Positions 1-13,560 of a stretch of DNA of 64,000 nucleotides are shown piece by piece (position 1 is the first letter of the stretch; each line of letters begins with the position of its first letter). The notes beneath the pieces were generated by a model that did no database searches, was not told the DNA's origin, and saw only the letters and a program-made list of their open reading frames with translations. The stretch comes from Nemertoderma westbladi (lineage: Eukaryota > Xenacoelomorpha > Nemertodermatida > Nemertodermatidae). The stretch is taken from assembly GCA_032718475.1 (NCBI GenBank), contig JAUCBJ010008293.1, positions 1 to 64,000 of the forward strand. The letters are read 5' to 3'. The position numbers and the translations under genes were made by a program.

Positions 1-665
1 GCATCCTTATCCCAGAACGAAGGGGGTCCTAGTTACAGGACCAGATTTGCCCTAGTAAGAGGGTCTATGCAGCTACAGGTGGCACCTCCTTTATGCTGCA
101 TGGAGGTGGCAAGTTTTCTTGATCAATGACCTAGAATACCAATGAGAAGTGATGATTATTGCGTAATAAAGTGAAATCCAGAAAACCTATTGGGCAATAT
201 TATTCTGCAGAAAGGCGCCATATCTCTCTATATCTATATCTCTCCTGAACAATTGCATTTTTTGACTTAGGTCCTTATGACACTAAGCTATATTATATGT
301 AATTTTTTTTATCTTTTACCATGGAACACGTGTCGATGATCCCGTTTCATTAAATCGACTCACTTCTCCTTTCACATTGTCTTAAACGTTCATTGGTGTC
401 ACATGGGAGTACTGAACTCTAATGGTTCTAGTACAGTTGTACTGCTAGGTTACAGTACAGAGTTGTAGGCCTAGGTACGTACCGTAGTAACCAGCTGTAA
501 CTAATGATGGACAAGTATCACTAAAATCTTGAGATTGACCTTCAAATCAACTACAAGTTCTGAAACTCAAAATTAACCTTGACCATGATTTCATATAATA
601 TTCAAAGATTATTTATAACAATTCAAAGAATATTCATAAAATATTGTGTGACATCCATTTTACAG
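1..665. other. No gene seen
   Basis: AT-rich sequence with no coding-like ORF, RNA gene or strong repeat that I can recognise. It lies beyond the 3' end of the minus-strand gene at 1106-1714. Confidence 0.5.
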
Positions 666-666
666 C

Positions 667-811
667 GTAGTTGTTAATTACTGAATGTCACGTTGGACGA
701 ATAAACATCAACAAACGCCGCTCTGTGATGGAATTGCTCGATTTTTTGCTTGCGGCTGATGCTTTGTTGCTGTTTATTCATCCATCGTCCCATTCAGTAA
801 TTAACAACTAT
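667..811. repeat. Hairpin MITE-like palindrome
   Basis: The left arm begins TAGTTGTTAATTACTGAATG. The right arm is its reverse complement, ending at about 810. Arms of roughly 55-60 bp match with scattered mismatches (for example GTTGGACGAATAAACATCAA against GATGGATGAATAAACAGCAA), so the whole unit of about 145 bp can fold into one hairpin. No ORF is present. It is most likely a short non-autonomous inverted-repeat element; no clear target-site duplication was found. Confidence 0.7.
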
Positions 812-947
812 TCATACTGTAGAATATAATATGAATATTCATTCATTTAAGTCAAGCGGGTAACGATAAACAGTACTCAACATTCAAGTAACAGCTTGAT
901 AATTCAGAAGGACGATTATGAAAAATTTTGTAGAATAAAAGCATACT

Positions 948-953
948 TTATTT
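948..953 (-). promoter_or_regulatory. Poly(A) signal AATAAA
   Basis: AATAAA on the minus strand, about 155 bases downstream of the stop codon at 1106-1108. This is a sensible position for 3' end formation of the gene ending there. It is inferred from motif and position only. Confidence 0.45.
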
Positions 954-1105
954 CAGACCGAAGGCCGAGCAAAAAATGATTTTACTATTTTAAGGAAAGA
1001 CGGATTATTACAACAAATTACTTTCAATTTCGAAATTACACAATCCAAACTGTTTCAAGATTTTTTGAGATACTTGACTTTGGCGTTAACGCACCAATAT
1101 ACTAA

Positions 1106-1714
1106 TTAATTTGTTTCCAATATACCTTTAACAATCTCCTCTTTCTCAGTTGTAGTCTTTCTCGGTTCCTCTGGTGCAGCTGTCGTGTTATTGTCTACCG
1201 TCCGAGGCAATGCAGCTCCCAAAGTAGTTAACATTCCCGACTGACCTCTAGATGGCGTCAATGAACCATTCGGTGTTGTCTCTTTGTGACGTTGACTTCC
1301 TATATTGGTGTTAACTATGACGTCATTCGAACTATTGGGTTTCTGGTACAACTTCAGTGTTTTATTGTCGTTTATTTTAGAATTTACTTCTTGTTTTTCA
1401 TAAAGATTGGAATTTTCCAACGAGACATCAGAAAGCAAATTAGATACCATATCGTTTTTAAACTCAGTTATGTTGTGCCGCAGCCACTCGTTAGGGGGCG
1501 TGATTACCGGTTTCATGATTCCTTTATCATACGTCAGCAGTGGTCTGTAATACTGTCTTTTGACTCGTTGATTCAATTGGCGGAATTCGGTACCTAGAGC
1601 TTTTCTGATTGGATGCGTGGTTCCAAATAGCAATGCGTTGCCAGGCAAAACAGTGGCGCAAAAAAACGCAAAGAAGCAGATCCAACATTGACATTGGAAG
1701 TCAACCGTATGCAT
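1106..1714 (-). CDS. Terminal exon, signal-peptide-like protein, unknown
   Basis: On the minus strand a strong 3' splice site (TTCTACTTATTTTCAG) lies immediately before an ATG at 1714, and the frame stays open for 202 codons to a stop at 1106-1108. The protein starts MHTVDFQCQCWICFFAFFCA, a short hydrophobic stretch of about 16 residues that could be a signal peptide or membrane anchor. A dibasic RVKR site follows at about residue 54, then a hydrophilic, Asn/Thr-rich tail with possible N-glycosylation sites (NIT, NKT, NNTT). Composition is gene-like and unlike the adjacent minisatellite, which would lie in the upstream intron. One reading is a secreted precursor whose start codon follows a 5'UTR intron. 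The alternative is the last exon of a longer membrane protein. I do not recognise the family. Confidence 0.6.
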   Translation of the reverse strand: MHTVDFQCQCWICFFAFFCATVLPGNALLFGTTHPIRKALGTEFRQLNQRVKRQYYRPLLTYDKGIMKPVITPPNEWLRHNITEFKNDMVSNLLSDVSLENSNLYEKQEVNSKINDNKTLKLYQKPNSSNDVIVNTNIGSQRHKETTPNGSLTPSRGQSGMLTTLGAALPRTVDNNTTAAPEEPRKTTTEKEEIVKGILETN

Positions 1715-1740
1715 CTGAAAATAAGTAGAAATCATAATAG

Positions 1741-4700
1741 GGACGGAAACGGCATACATCCATAATGAACGGAGACGGCATACATCAATAATGAAAGGAG
1801 AAGGCATACATCCATAGTGAACGGAGACGGCATACATCAATAATGAAAGGAGAAGGCATACATCCATAGTGAACTTAAGCAGCATACACCCATAATGAAA
1901 GGAGAAGGCATACATCCATAGTGAACGGAGACGGCATACATCAATAATGAAAGGAGAAGGCATACATCCATAGTGAACTTAGACGGCATACATACACCCA
2001 TAAGGAAAGGTGAAGGCATACATCCATAGTGAACGGAGACGACATACACCCATAGTGAACGCAGACGGCATACACCCATAGTGTACGCAGACGGCATACA
2101 TCCATTGTGAACTTAGACGGCATACACCCATAATGAAAGCAAGCGGCATACATCCATAGTGAACGCAGATGGCATACATCCATAGTGAACGGAGACGGCA
2201 TACACCCATAATGAATGGAGAAGGCATACATCCATAATGAATGGAGAAGGCATACATCCATAGTGAACGGAGACGGCATACATCCATAATGAATGGAGAA
2301 GGCATATACCCATAATGAATGGAGAAGGCATACATCCATAGTGAACGGAGACGGCATACATCCATAGTGAACGGAGACGGCATACATCCATAGTGAACGC
2401 AGATGGCATACATCCATAATGAATGGAGAAGGCATACATCCATAGTGAACTTAGATGGCATACATACACCCATAAGGAAAGGTGAAGGCATACATTCATA
2501 GTGACTGGAGACGACATACACCCATAATGAATGGAGAAGGCATACGCCCATAATGAATGGAGAAGGCATACATCCATAGTGAACGGAGACGGCATACATC
2601 CATAGTGAACGGAGACGGCATACATCCATAGTGAACGCAGACGGCATACACCCATAGTGAACGGAGACGGCATACATTCATTATAGTGTACGCAGACGGC
2701 ATACATCCATTGTGAACTTAGACGGCATACACCCATAATGAAAGCAAGCGGCATACATCCATAGTGAACGCAGATGGCATACATCCATAGTGAACGGAGA
2801 CAACATACACCCATAATGAATGGAGAAGGCATACACCCATAATGAATGGAGAAGGCATACATCCATAATGAATGGAGAAGGCATACATCCATAGTGAACG
2901 GAGACGGCATACATCCATAATGAATGGAGAAGGCATATACCCATAATGAATGGAGAAGGCATACATCCATAGTGAACGGAGACGGCATACATCCATAGTG
3001 AACGGAGACGGCATACATCCATAGTGAACGCAGATGGCATACATCCATAATGAATGGAGAAGGCATACATCCATAGTGAACTTAGATGGCATACATACAC
3101 CCATAAGGAAAGGTGAAGGCATACATTCATAGTGACTGGAGACGACATACACCCATAGTGAACGGAGACGGCATACACCCATAATGAATGGAGAAGGCAA
3201 ACACCCATAATGAAAGGAGAAGGCATACATCCATAGTGAACTTAGATGGCATACATACACCCATAAGGAAAGGTGAAGGCATACATTCATAGTGACTGGA
3301 GACGACATACACCCATAGTGAACGCAGACGGCATACACCCATAGTGAACGCATACGGCATACATCCATAGTGAACGGAGATGGCATACATCCATAGTGAA
3401 CGGAGACGGCATACACCCATAATGAAAGCAAGCGGCATACATCCATAGTGAACGCAGATGGCATAATTCCATAGTGAACGGAGACGGCATACATCCATAG
3501 TGAACGGAGACAGCATACACCTATAATGAATGGAGAATGCCTACATCCATAGTGAACGGAGACGGCATACACTCATAATGAATGGAGAAGGCATACATCC
3601 ATAGTGAACGGAGACGGCATACATCCATAGTGAACGCAGACGGCATACATCCATATTGAACGGAGACGGCATACATCCATAGTGAACGGAGACGGCATAC
3701 ATCCATAGTGTATGCAGACGGCATACATCCATAGTGAACGGAGACGGCATACACCCATAATGAATGGAGAAGGCATACACCCATAATGAATGGAGAAGGC
3801 ATACATCCATAGTGAACGGAGACGGCATACATCCATAGTGAACGCAGGCGGCATACATCCATAGTGAACGGAGACGGCATACATCCATAGTGAACGGAGA
3901 CGGCATACATCCATAGTGTATGCAGACGGCATACATCCATAGTGAACGGAGACAGCATACACCTATAATGAATGGAGAATGCCTACATCCATAGTGAACG
4001 GAGACGGCATACACCCATAATGAATGGAGAAGGCATACATCCATAGTCAACGGAGACGGCATACATCCATAGTGAACGCAGACGGCATACATCCATGGTG
4101 AACGGAGACGGCATACATCCATAGTGAACGGAGACGGCATACATCCATAGTGTATGCAGACGGCATACATCCATAGTGAACGGAGAAGGCATACACCGAT
4201 AATGAATGGAGAATGCATACATCCATAGTGAACGGAGACGGCATACACCCATAATGAATGGAGAAGGCATATACCCATAATGATTGGAGAATGCATACAC
4301 CGATAATGAATGGAGAAGGCATACATCCATCCATAGTGAACGGAGATGGCATACATCCATAGTGAACGGAGAGACGGCATACACCCATAATGAATGGAGA
4401 AGGCATACACCGATAATGAATGGAGAAGGCATACATCCATAGTGAACGGAGACGGCATACACCCATAATGAATGGAGAAGGCATACACCGATAATGAATG
4501 GAGAAGGCATACATCCATAGTGAACGGAGACGGCATACACCCATAATGAATGGAGAAGCATATACCCATAATGAATGGAGAAGGCATACATCCATAGTGA
4601 ACGGAGACGGCATACACCCATAATGAATGGAGAAGCATATACCCATAATGAATGGAGAAGGCATACATCCATAGTGAACGGAGACGGCATACACCGATAA

Positions 4701-7700
4701 TGAATGGAGAAGGCCTACACCCATAGTGAACGGAGACGGCATACATCCATAGTGAACGGAGACAACATACACCCATAATGAAAGGAGAAGGCATACATCC
4801 ATAGTGAACTTAGACGGCATACATACACCCATAATGAATGGAAAAGGCATACATCCATAGTGAACGCAGACGGCATACATCCATAGTGAACGGAGACAGC
4901 ATACACCCATAATTAATGGAGAAGGCATACATCCATAATGAATGGAAAAGGCATACATCCATAGTGAACGGAGACGGCATACATCCACAGTGAACGCAGA
5001 CGGCATACATCCATAGTGAACGGAGACGGCATACATCCATAGTGAACGGAGACGGCATACATCCATAGTGTATGCAGACAGCATACACCTATAATGAATG
5101 GAGAATGCCTACATCCATAGTGAACGGAGACGGCATACATCCATAATGACTGGAGAAGGCATACATCCATAGTGAACGCAGACGGCATACATCCATAGTG
5201 TATGCAGACAGCATACACCTATAATGAATGGAGAATGCCTACATCCATAGTGAACGGAGACGGCATACATCCATAATGAATGGAGAAGGCAAACATCCAT
5301 AGTGAACGCAGACGGCATACATCCATAGTGAACGGAGAAGGCATACATCCATAGTGAACGGAGACGGCATACATCCATAGTGAACGCAGACGGCATACAT
5401 CCATAGTGAACGGAGACGGCATACATCCATAGTGAACGGAGACGGCATACATCCATAGTGTATGCAGACGGCATACATCCATAGTGAACGGAGACGGCAT
5501 ACACCCATAATGAATGGAGAAGGCATACACCCATAATGAATGGAGAAGGCATACATCCATAGTGAACGGAGACGGCATACATCCATAGTGAACGCAGACG
5601 GCATACATCCATAGTGAACGGAGACGGCATACATCCATAGTGAACGGAGACGGCATACATCCATAGTGTATGCAGACGGCATACATCCATAGTGAACGGA
5701 GACGGCATACACCCATAATGAATGGAGAAGGCATACACCCATAATGAATGGAGAAGGCATACATCCATAGTGAACGGAGACGGCATACACCCATAATGAA
5801 TGGAGAAGGCATACATCCATAGTGAACGGAGACGGCATAAACCCATAATGAATGGAGAAGGCATACATCCATAGTGAACGCAGACGGCATACATCCATAG
5901 TGAACGGAGACAGCATACACCCATAATGAAAGGAGAAGGCCTACATCCATAGTGAACTTAGACGGCATACATACACCCATAATGAATGGAGAAGGCATAC
6001 ACCCATAATGAATGGAGAAGGCATACACCCATAATGAATGGAGAAGGCATACATTCATAGTGAACGGAGACGGCATACACCCATAATGAATGGAGAAGGC
6101 ATACACCGATAATGAATGGAGAAGGCATACATCCATAGTGAACGGAGACGGCTTACATCCATAGTGAACGGAGACGGCATACATCCATAGTGAACGCAGA
6201 CGGCATACATCCATAGTGAACGGAGACAGCATACACCCATAATGAAAGGAGAAGGCCTACATCCATAGTGAACTTAGACGGCATACATCCATAGTGAACG
6301 GAGACAGCATACACCCATAATGAATGGAGAAGGCCTACATCCATAGTGAACGGAGACGGCATACACCCATAATGAATGGAGAAGGCATACACCGATAATG
6401 AATGGAGAAGGCATACATCCATAGTGAACGGAGACGGCATACACCCATAATGAATGGAAAAGGCATACATCCATAATGAATGGAGAAGGCATACATCCAT
6501 AGTGAACGCAGACGGCATACATCCATAGTGAACGGAGACAGCATACACCCATAATGAAAGGAGAAGGCCTACATCCATAGTGAACTTAGACGGCATACAT
6601 CCATAGTGAACGGAGACAGCATACACCCATAATGAATGGAGAAGGCCTACATCCATAGTGAACGGAGACGGCATACACCCATAATGAATGGAGAAGGCAT
6701 ACACCGATAATGAATGGAGAAGGCATACATCCATAGTGAACGGAGACGGCATACACCCATAATGAATGGAAAAGGCATACATCCATAATGAATGGAGAAG
6801 GCATACATCCATAGTGAACGCAGACGGCATACATCCATAGTGAACGGAGACAGCATACACCCATAATGAATGGAGAAGGCCTACATCCATAGTGAACGGA
6901 GACGGCATACACCCATAATGAATGGAGAAGGCATACACCGATAATGAATGGAGAAGGCATACATCCATAGTGAACGGAGACGGCATACACCCATAATGAA
7001 TGGAAAAGGCATACATCCATAATGAATGGAGAAGGCATACATCCATAGTGAACGCAGACGGCATACATCCATAGTGAACGGAGACAGCATACACCCATAA
7101 TGAAAGGAGAAGGCCTACATCCATAGTGAACTTAGACGGCATACATCCATAGTGAACGGAGACAGCATACACCCATAATGAATGGAGAAGGCCTACATCC
7201 ATAGTGAACCGAGACGGCATACACCCATAATGAATGGAGAAGGCATACACCGATAATGAATGGAGAAGGCATACATCCATAGTGAACGGAGACGGCATAC
7301 ACCCATAATGAATGGAAAAGGCATACATCCATAATGAATGGAGAAGGCATACATCCATAGTGAACGCAGACGGCATACATCCATAGTGAACGGAGACAGC
7401 ATACACCCATAATGAAAGGAGAAGGCCTACATCCATAGTGAACTTAGACGGCATACATCCATAGTGAACGGAGACGGCATACACCCATAATGAAAGGAGA
7501 AGGCATACACCCATAATGAATGGAAAAGGCATACATCCATAATGAATGGAGAAGGCATACATCCATAGTGAACGCAGACGGCATACATCCATAGTGAACG
7601 GAGACAGCATACACCCATAATTAATGGAGAAGGCATACATCCATAGTGAACGCAGACGGCATACATCCATAGTGAACGGAGACGGCATACATCCATAGTG

Positions 7701-7762
7701 AACGCGGACGGCATACATCCATAGTGAACGGAGACGGCATACACCCATAATGAATGGCGAAG
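1741..7762. repeat. 26-bp minisatellite, about 230 copies
   Basis: Tandem array of a 26-bp unit beginning GGCATACATCCATAGTGAAC, with recurring variants (AATGAATGGAGAAG, GTATGCAGACG, and a TTAGACGGCATACATACACC insertion form). Because 26 is not a multiple of 3, each minus-strand frame reads the same 26-residue periodic peptide, giving ORFs up to 540 codons. These are array artefacts. From about 6240 to 7540 the array has higher-order structure: blocks recur at 312 and 234 bp, which is 12 and 9 units. No non-repetitive sequence interrupts it. Confidence 0.97.
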
Positions 7763-8441
7763 GTATGTTTCGCAAACTTTATTCGGCCCATACATCCGTA
7801 GCACCACTACATGCTGGTATTAGAAAACTCTGAGATTGATATGATTTACTCTGCTCAACTCCGCCGCAAGAAAATACAAAGCATTGATGAGCCAGGGCTG
7901 CTCTCTCTCTCTCTTCTCTCTCTCTCTTTCTCTCTCTATATATATATAGCCACTCTACTGACACACCCCGGTGCGTTTACCCCGCTTACAGTAGGATCTA
8001 TGGTTCCAATTAGCTCCACTGATTGCTATGCATACAGTAGCATCGACAGAGAAATCGGGACTCCGATAGAGTAAGGAATTCCCAGGAAACTATCTCTCGC
8101 TTGTTGCCGCTGAATTATAATTGATCTATTAAGAAAACCTTTCCATGAATTTAAATATTTTTCGGATTCTTATCCCATTGAGACTACTATACTACATACG
8201 ATAATATTTTTATAAACTAGAAACGAACTTTTATTGGCTAGAAACGAATGAGTAAATCTCAATTATTATAAGTACTGTAATTTAGCCAATATTATATAAA
8301 TAACCTTAACTTTAACTTTTAATTCCTTTATGTATAATTAATTTTAAACCAAAGTACACAAAGTACACATTATGTAGTTAATGATAATGATGTTGGACGC
8401 CACCTAGATCGAAAGCGAGTAATGACTGTTATATCGCTACC
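7763..8441. other. No gene seen; CT microsatellite
   Basis: Non-coding spacer between two minisatellites. It holds a (CT)n tract with a TA run at 7901-7948. No ORF here looks coding. Confidence 0.6.
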
Positions 8442-10192
8442 CTGTACCCATACCCCACCCATGTACACATACCCCACCCATGTACCCATACCCCACCCAT
8501 GTACCCATACCGCACCCATGTACACATACCACACCCATGTACACATACCCCACCCATGTACCCATACCCCACCCATGTACCCATACCCCACCCATGTACA
8601 CATACCCCACCCATGTACCCATACCCCACCCATGTACCCATACCCCACCCTTTTACCCATACCCCACCCATGTACCCATTTCTCACCCATGTACCCATAC
8701 CCCACCCAGGTACCCATACCCCACCCATGTACCCATACCCCACCCATGTACCCATACCCCACCCATGTACCCATACCCCACCCATATCCCACCCATGTAC
8801 CCATACCCCACCCATACCCCACCCATACCCCACCCATGTACCCATACCCCACCCATGTACCCATACCCCACCCATACCCCACCCATGTACCCATACCCCA
8901 CCCATGTACCCATACCCCACCCATGTACACATACCCCACCCATGTACACATACCCCACCCATGTACCCATACCCCACCCATGTACACATGCCCCACCCAT
9001 GTACACATAGCCCACCCATGTACCCATACCCCACCCATGTACCCATACCCCACCCATGTACACATACCCCACCCATGTACCCATACCCCACCCATGTACC
9101 CATACCCCACCCTTTTACCCATACCCCACCCATGTACCCATTTCTCACCCATGTACCCATACCCCACCCAGGTACCCATACCCCACCCATGTACCCATAC
9201 CCCACCCATGTACCCATACCCCACCCATGTACCCATACCCCACCCATATCCCACCCATGTACCCATACCCCACCCATACCCCACCCATACCCCACCCATG
9301 TACCCATACCCCACCCATGTACCCATACCCCACCCATACCCCACCCATGTACCCATACCCCACCCATGTACCCATACCCCACCCATGTACACATACCCCA
9401 CCCATGTACACATACCCCACCCATGTACCCATACCCCACCCATGTACACATGCCCCACCCATGTACACATAGCCCACCCATGTACCCATACCCCACCCAT
9501 GTACCCATACCCCACCCATGTACCCATACCCCACCCATGTACACATACCCCACCCATGTACACATACCCCACCCATGTACCCATACCCCACCCATGTACC
9601 CATACCCCACCCATGTACCCATACACCACCCATGTACCCATACCCCACCATTTTACCCCTACCCCACCCATGTACCCATTTCTCACCCATGTACCCATAC
9701 CCCACCCATGTACCCATACACCACCCATGTACCCATACCCCACCCTTTTAGCCATACCCCACCCATGTACCCATTTCTCACCCATGTACCCATACCCCAC
9801 CCAGGTACCCATACCCCACCCATGTACCCATACCCCACCCATGTACCCATACCCCACCCATGTACCCATACCCCACCCATACCCCACCCATGTACCCATA
9901 CCCCACCCATGTACCCATACTCCACCCATACCCCACCCATGTACCCATACCCCACCCATGTACCCATACCCCACTCATACTCCACCCATGTACCCATACC
10001 CCACCCATGTACCCATACCCCACCCATGTACACATACCCCACCCATGTACACATACCCCACCCATGTACCCATACCCCACCCATGTACACATACCCCACC
10101 CATGTACCCATACCCCACCCATGTACACATGCCCCACCCATGTACACATACCCCACCCATGTACGCATCCCCCACACATGTACCCATACCAC
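8442..10192. repeat. 19-bp minisatellite with 462-bp higher-order unit
   Basis: Tandem array of CCCATGTACCCATACCCCA, mixed with shortened 11-bp CCCATACCCCA units and TGTACACATA variants. A block with the rare variants CCACCCTTTTACCC and CCATTTCTCACC recurs 462 bp later (8644 and 9106 regions) and again, diverged, near 9645-9780. Long ORFs exist on both strands (up to 637 codons) because the unit lacks stop codons in most frames. Their Pro/His/Thr or Gly/Trp/Tyr composition only reflects the repeat. Confidence 0.96.
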
Positions 10193-12405
10193 AATACCAA
10201 TACCACCCTCTCCCAGTGCCGATACCCGTACTGTGTACCCGTACCGGTGCTGTACCTCACTGCCGATCCCCCGTAGACCAAGTATTAATAGTGCGAACTG
10301 TGATAAATAATAGGACTAACAATCTATTATTATAAATAGACAATTAAATAATATAATTTTTAAAAGGGCCCGGGCTTACTTGAACCCGCCATTTCGACCG
10401 TTTCTTCATGTTTTTACAAGAAACACTCGATTCAAGGCACCTTGTTACCCCTCATTCAATTGTTTCTAGCCCAACAATTTCTTTGCGCACCAACCCTATT
10501 GTCCTAATTTCGAAAATAATATTTTTTATTAGCACATATTAGCACATACATAGTGAGAGCACATATTATGTGCTCTCGCTTACACATTAAGCGCAGAGCT
10601 TTTACAAATTTAAGTGAAAGAAACTCTCTGAACAATGAAACAATGATGTAAAGAAGTGAGTCTTCTAGTAGTTTCATTTTCACTGTTTTCCACAAATATA
10701 AGGCCCTGGAGACTGGATTTAAAAGATCAAACCTACAATTTTTAATAATCGCAATTCAATGGGGCAAATTTGGGAATAAAATTACACACTACGCGGATTC
10801 GCACACACTTTACATTATTACCGAACACGTTGACGTTCGACAATTAGTAAAGTGCTCTTTACACACTACAAAGCTAAATTCGACGGACTCGTAAATAAAG
10901 ATTGCGGTTCTTAATGATTTCTTACGATTTCCAATTAAAGTAGCAACACGTATCAACTAGTAGCCGACGCACCCGTGAGCTTATACACTTTTGCGTGACC
11001 AATTTACAACTAGTACAAATTATTCATAGGTAGTCGGATAGATAGCAACACGAATTTAGCCAAAGTTAATTTTAGATATATAATTGCGGATTTGGAATAT
11101 TGTAGCGGGCCGTATAAGGCGACACCTCCATAGGAAACACTCGGGGTTCCACTGTAAACCTCATTAGGCCAAAATCGCGCTAGGCCTAGCCTACATACTT
11201 AGCCAATACTTCAGTATATTAATGGGATTTTTCTGCCTCTTTGATTTCTCCACATTTTACGGAAGATGGTATTTGTTTATGATACAGCCGCAGCGCAGTT
11301 CCAAAGAACTTAGCTTTATGCGTTCAAGCTCAGTTACTTCATATATACTGTAGTGTCGTTGAAGGGTGACTAAAAAATATACTTAGTACCAAGATAGATG
11401 ACTTAAAGATTTCCTAACCTAAAATCGTTACAATAAGATTTCATTACCTAAAAGTAGTTGTTGAATGAGGTTTCATATTTTATATTACTGTAAAATAACA
11501 ATTTTACCAGTTTTAGGGGCAGAAAATAAGTATGATTTAACAAAGTTTACAAAAACCCAAACCATCCCCCCTTAAACGAGATATCATTGACGAATATTAT
11601 TTTTTAACAAGTTTGGTCTGCCAAGCAAACCCTAAACTCAATCATATCTAAATCAATCATAAAGACATGTTCCTACTGTAGTAGGTTCAATGGTACTGTG
11701 ACAATATAATTAATTTTTCGTGTGTTTCACAACATGCTCCACATAATATTTTATCACGCTCTTTCCGATGGCCTATAGCTACTGTAATCTCGATGTAGGA
11801 CAATATCAGGTCAATAAGGTTATTGATGCTCTATACTATTATCTTATCAAACTTTCTTGGGGATCAAAATTCCTTCCATAAATCCCTGTTCGTTTGACTA
11901 ATCGAGAGATAAGATGACAGCCAGTACCGGTACAACAATAGGCCCGAGCGAAACCTCAAGAGCCCGGCTTGAATAAATCTATTGTTTGATGTGCAACTCA
12001 ATTTACGGTTTAAAGGTATGTTGGGATTTTCGCGGCTAGCTGGTGAAGATTTCGTACTGTATAATGTATACCGCGGCAAAGGTATGCTGCAAAAGATTAG
12101 AAGGCGGGTTTGTGGGGAAGCCCACCTGCAATGTAATAATGGTATTCTCATATTGAATACTTTTCCTTAATATTTTATTTTCATATTAACATAAATTAAA
12201 TTTAAATATTAACTATTCCTAATACTTTATCTTGAATACTTAATATGGAAGACGGTCGCTTTAAATTATTACGGTGAAGATATAGAGCAATAGCGCATGC
12301 GGTACTGTACGCGGTACCGTAATTATTATATATATTGAGTTATCTGGAAGTAATGAAATCATAGTATTAACCGAAATTAATATAAATTTACTGACCTCTA
12401 TTGTA
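10193..12405. other. No gene seen
   Basis: About 2.2 kb of AT-rich sequence without a convincing exon. A small perfect hairpin (GAGAGCACATATTATGTGCT and continuation) lies at about 10555-10580. Nothing else is recognised. Confidence 0.5.
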
Positions 12406-12680
12406 AGGTTCCACCTTGGTGTAGTGGTTGCATTGAATTCACATCTCCTTAGGTCGTGGGTTCGATCCTCACATGGGCCAGGGCAGTTTTCGTTTCGGCA
12501 CGAATGCTTTAAAGGGACCAGCCAGGGCGCATCTCTGCCTTGCATCCTTAAGTGCTAGCTAAATGAGTACTGGAGTTTCCTCTGGGGAGTAAAGTTCTGG
12601 GGGACCGCACTGGAAATAAGTCGTCAGACTTCGTGCGTAATCCCTGGCCTAGCGGCCGAAGAAAATTAACTTTTTTTTTA
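12406..12680 (+). mobile_element. tRNA-derived SINE
   Basis: An A-box-like segment (TTGGTGTAGTGGTTGC, about 12415-12430) is followed about 30 bases later by a B-box (GGGTTCGATCCT, 12458-12469), the internal RNA polymerase III promoter of a tRNA-derived SINE. The body contains GTTTTCGTTTCGGCACGAAT, which recurs in the copy at 54825-54985, and it ends GCGGCCGAAGAAAATTAAC followed by a T-rich tail. The paired boxes, shared body and second copy make a SINE more likely than a tRNA gene. Confidence 0.8.
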
Positions 12681-13388
12681 CTTTTAAGAACTTTCAATAA
12701 TTTTATAATTTTATGCAATAGATCGAATCATCAACTAGGTGTGAAGAGACTTAGACTCTTAAAAATAGAATAAAATTATTAGCTTGCAAGAGACTCCCTG
12801 AAACGGAAGTAGTCAAACAATAAAGACGAGATTGATTTAAAGAGGAAAGAGATTCCTCTAGACTCCCAGCATTCACATATAATAAAGCTTGGATGGGTCC
12901 TAATGAACACCTTCGAGGCTTCGACACCTTTTTAACCAGAACATCTTGCCATGGTTTCCACCACCACCGTGTATGTGGTACGGCAGGGTTCCACAAACCA
13001 CCAGTATCCTGTGTCCCCCAACAACGTATTCTATTTATCAGTAATTCTCTTTTATCATTTATTTTATTAATTAATTAATAAAGCTACCTTTGGCGTTATT
13101 CGATTAAAAAATATATAATTTATAACAAAACTTAAATTACTTATAATATACAATAAATAAATATACAATAGGTATTAAAATATAATAGGCGGTAGTCACT
13201 TATTACTGTATATCCATTCACCTGAAGAAGGCATATGTTTCAACTCCTCCCCACATTTCATAATGTCGTTTTGTCCATTCGATAATAGATAGCATATTTA
13301 ACAATTAATTGTGGTATGGAATCTAACCCTACATTCTAGATAATTGGGTAGAAATTAAACATAAACATACTCAAACATACATAAGTGT
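12681..13388. other. No gene seen
   Basis: A minus-strand ORF of 81 codons (12751-12996) has no motif I recognise. The rest is AT-rich. A decayed hammerhead-like core (CTGAAGAAGGCATATGTTTC) lies at 13222-13241. Confidence 0.4.
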
Positions 13389-13560
13389 TATTTTACTAAG
13401 TGTTGATATATTTGCGGTACAGGAAACTTGGTTAGATGATTTAGAGTCTTGTCGTCATCGTCACTTGCTCTGAAAAATCAACAACTTTTGTTGTAGTTAC
13501 TCAGTTAGTTGTCTTATAAGCAACCCCAATAGGAAGAGGGGTGCTGGAGTCACCGCACGC
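13389..13560 (+). pseudogene. LINE endonuclease-domain remnant
   Basis: The plus strand encodes DIFAVQETWLDD, which matches the conserved QETWL-type motif of the apurinic-like endonuclease of LINE retrotransposons. About 70 bases later a shifted frame reads NPNRKRGAGV, the usual continuation (a G-G-V-type turn). A stop codon and frame change interrupt it, and no other LINE domain adjoins. It is a short, dead fragment, assigned from motif resemblance alone. Confidence 0.45.

Noticed and set aside
1741-7762. CRISPR-like array
   Set aside because: There are no unique spacers between repeats; units are directly adjacent and the DNA is eukaryotic.
6153-7775. 540-codon minus ORF in the 26-bp array
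   Set aside because: All three minus frames give the same periodic peptide; frame openness is a property of the unit.
12455-12475. Functional tRNA gene
   Set aside because: A- and B-boxes are present but no full cloverleaf forms, and a second copy shares the non-tRNA body, so it is a SINE.
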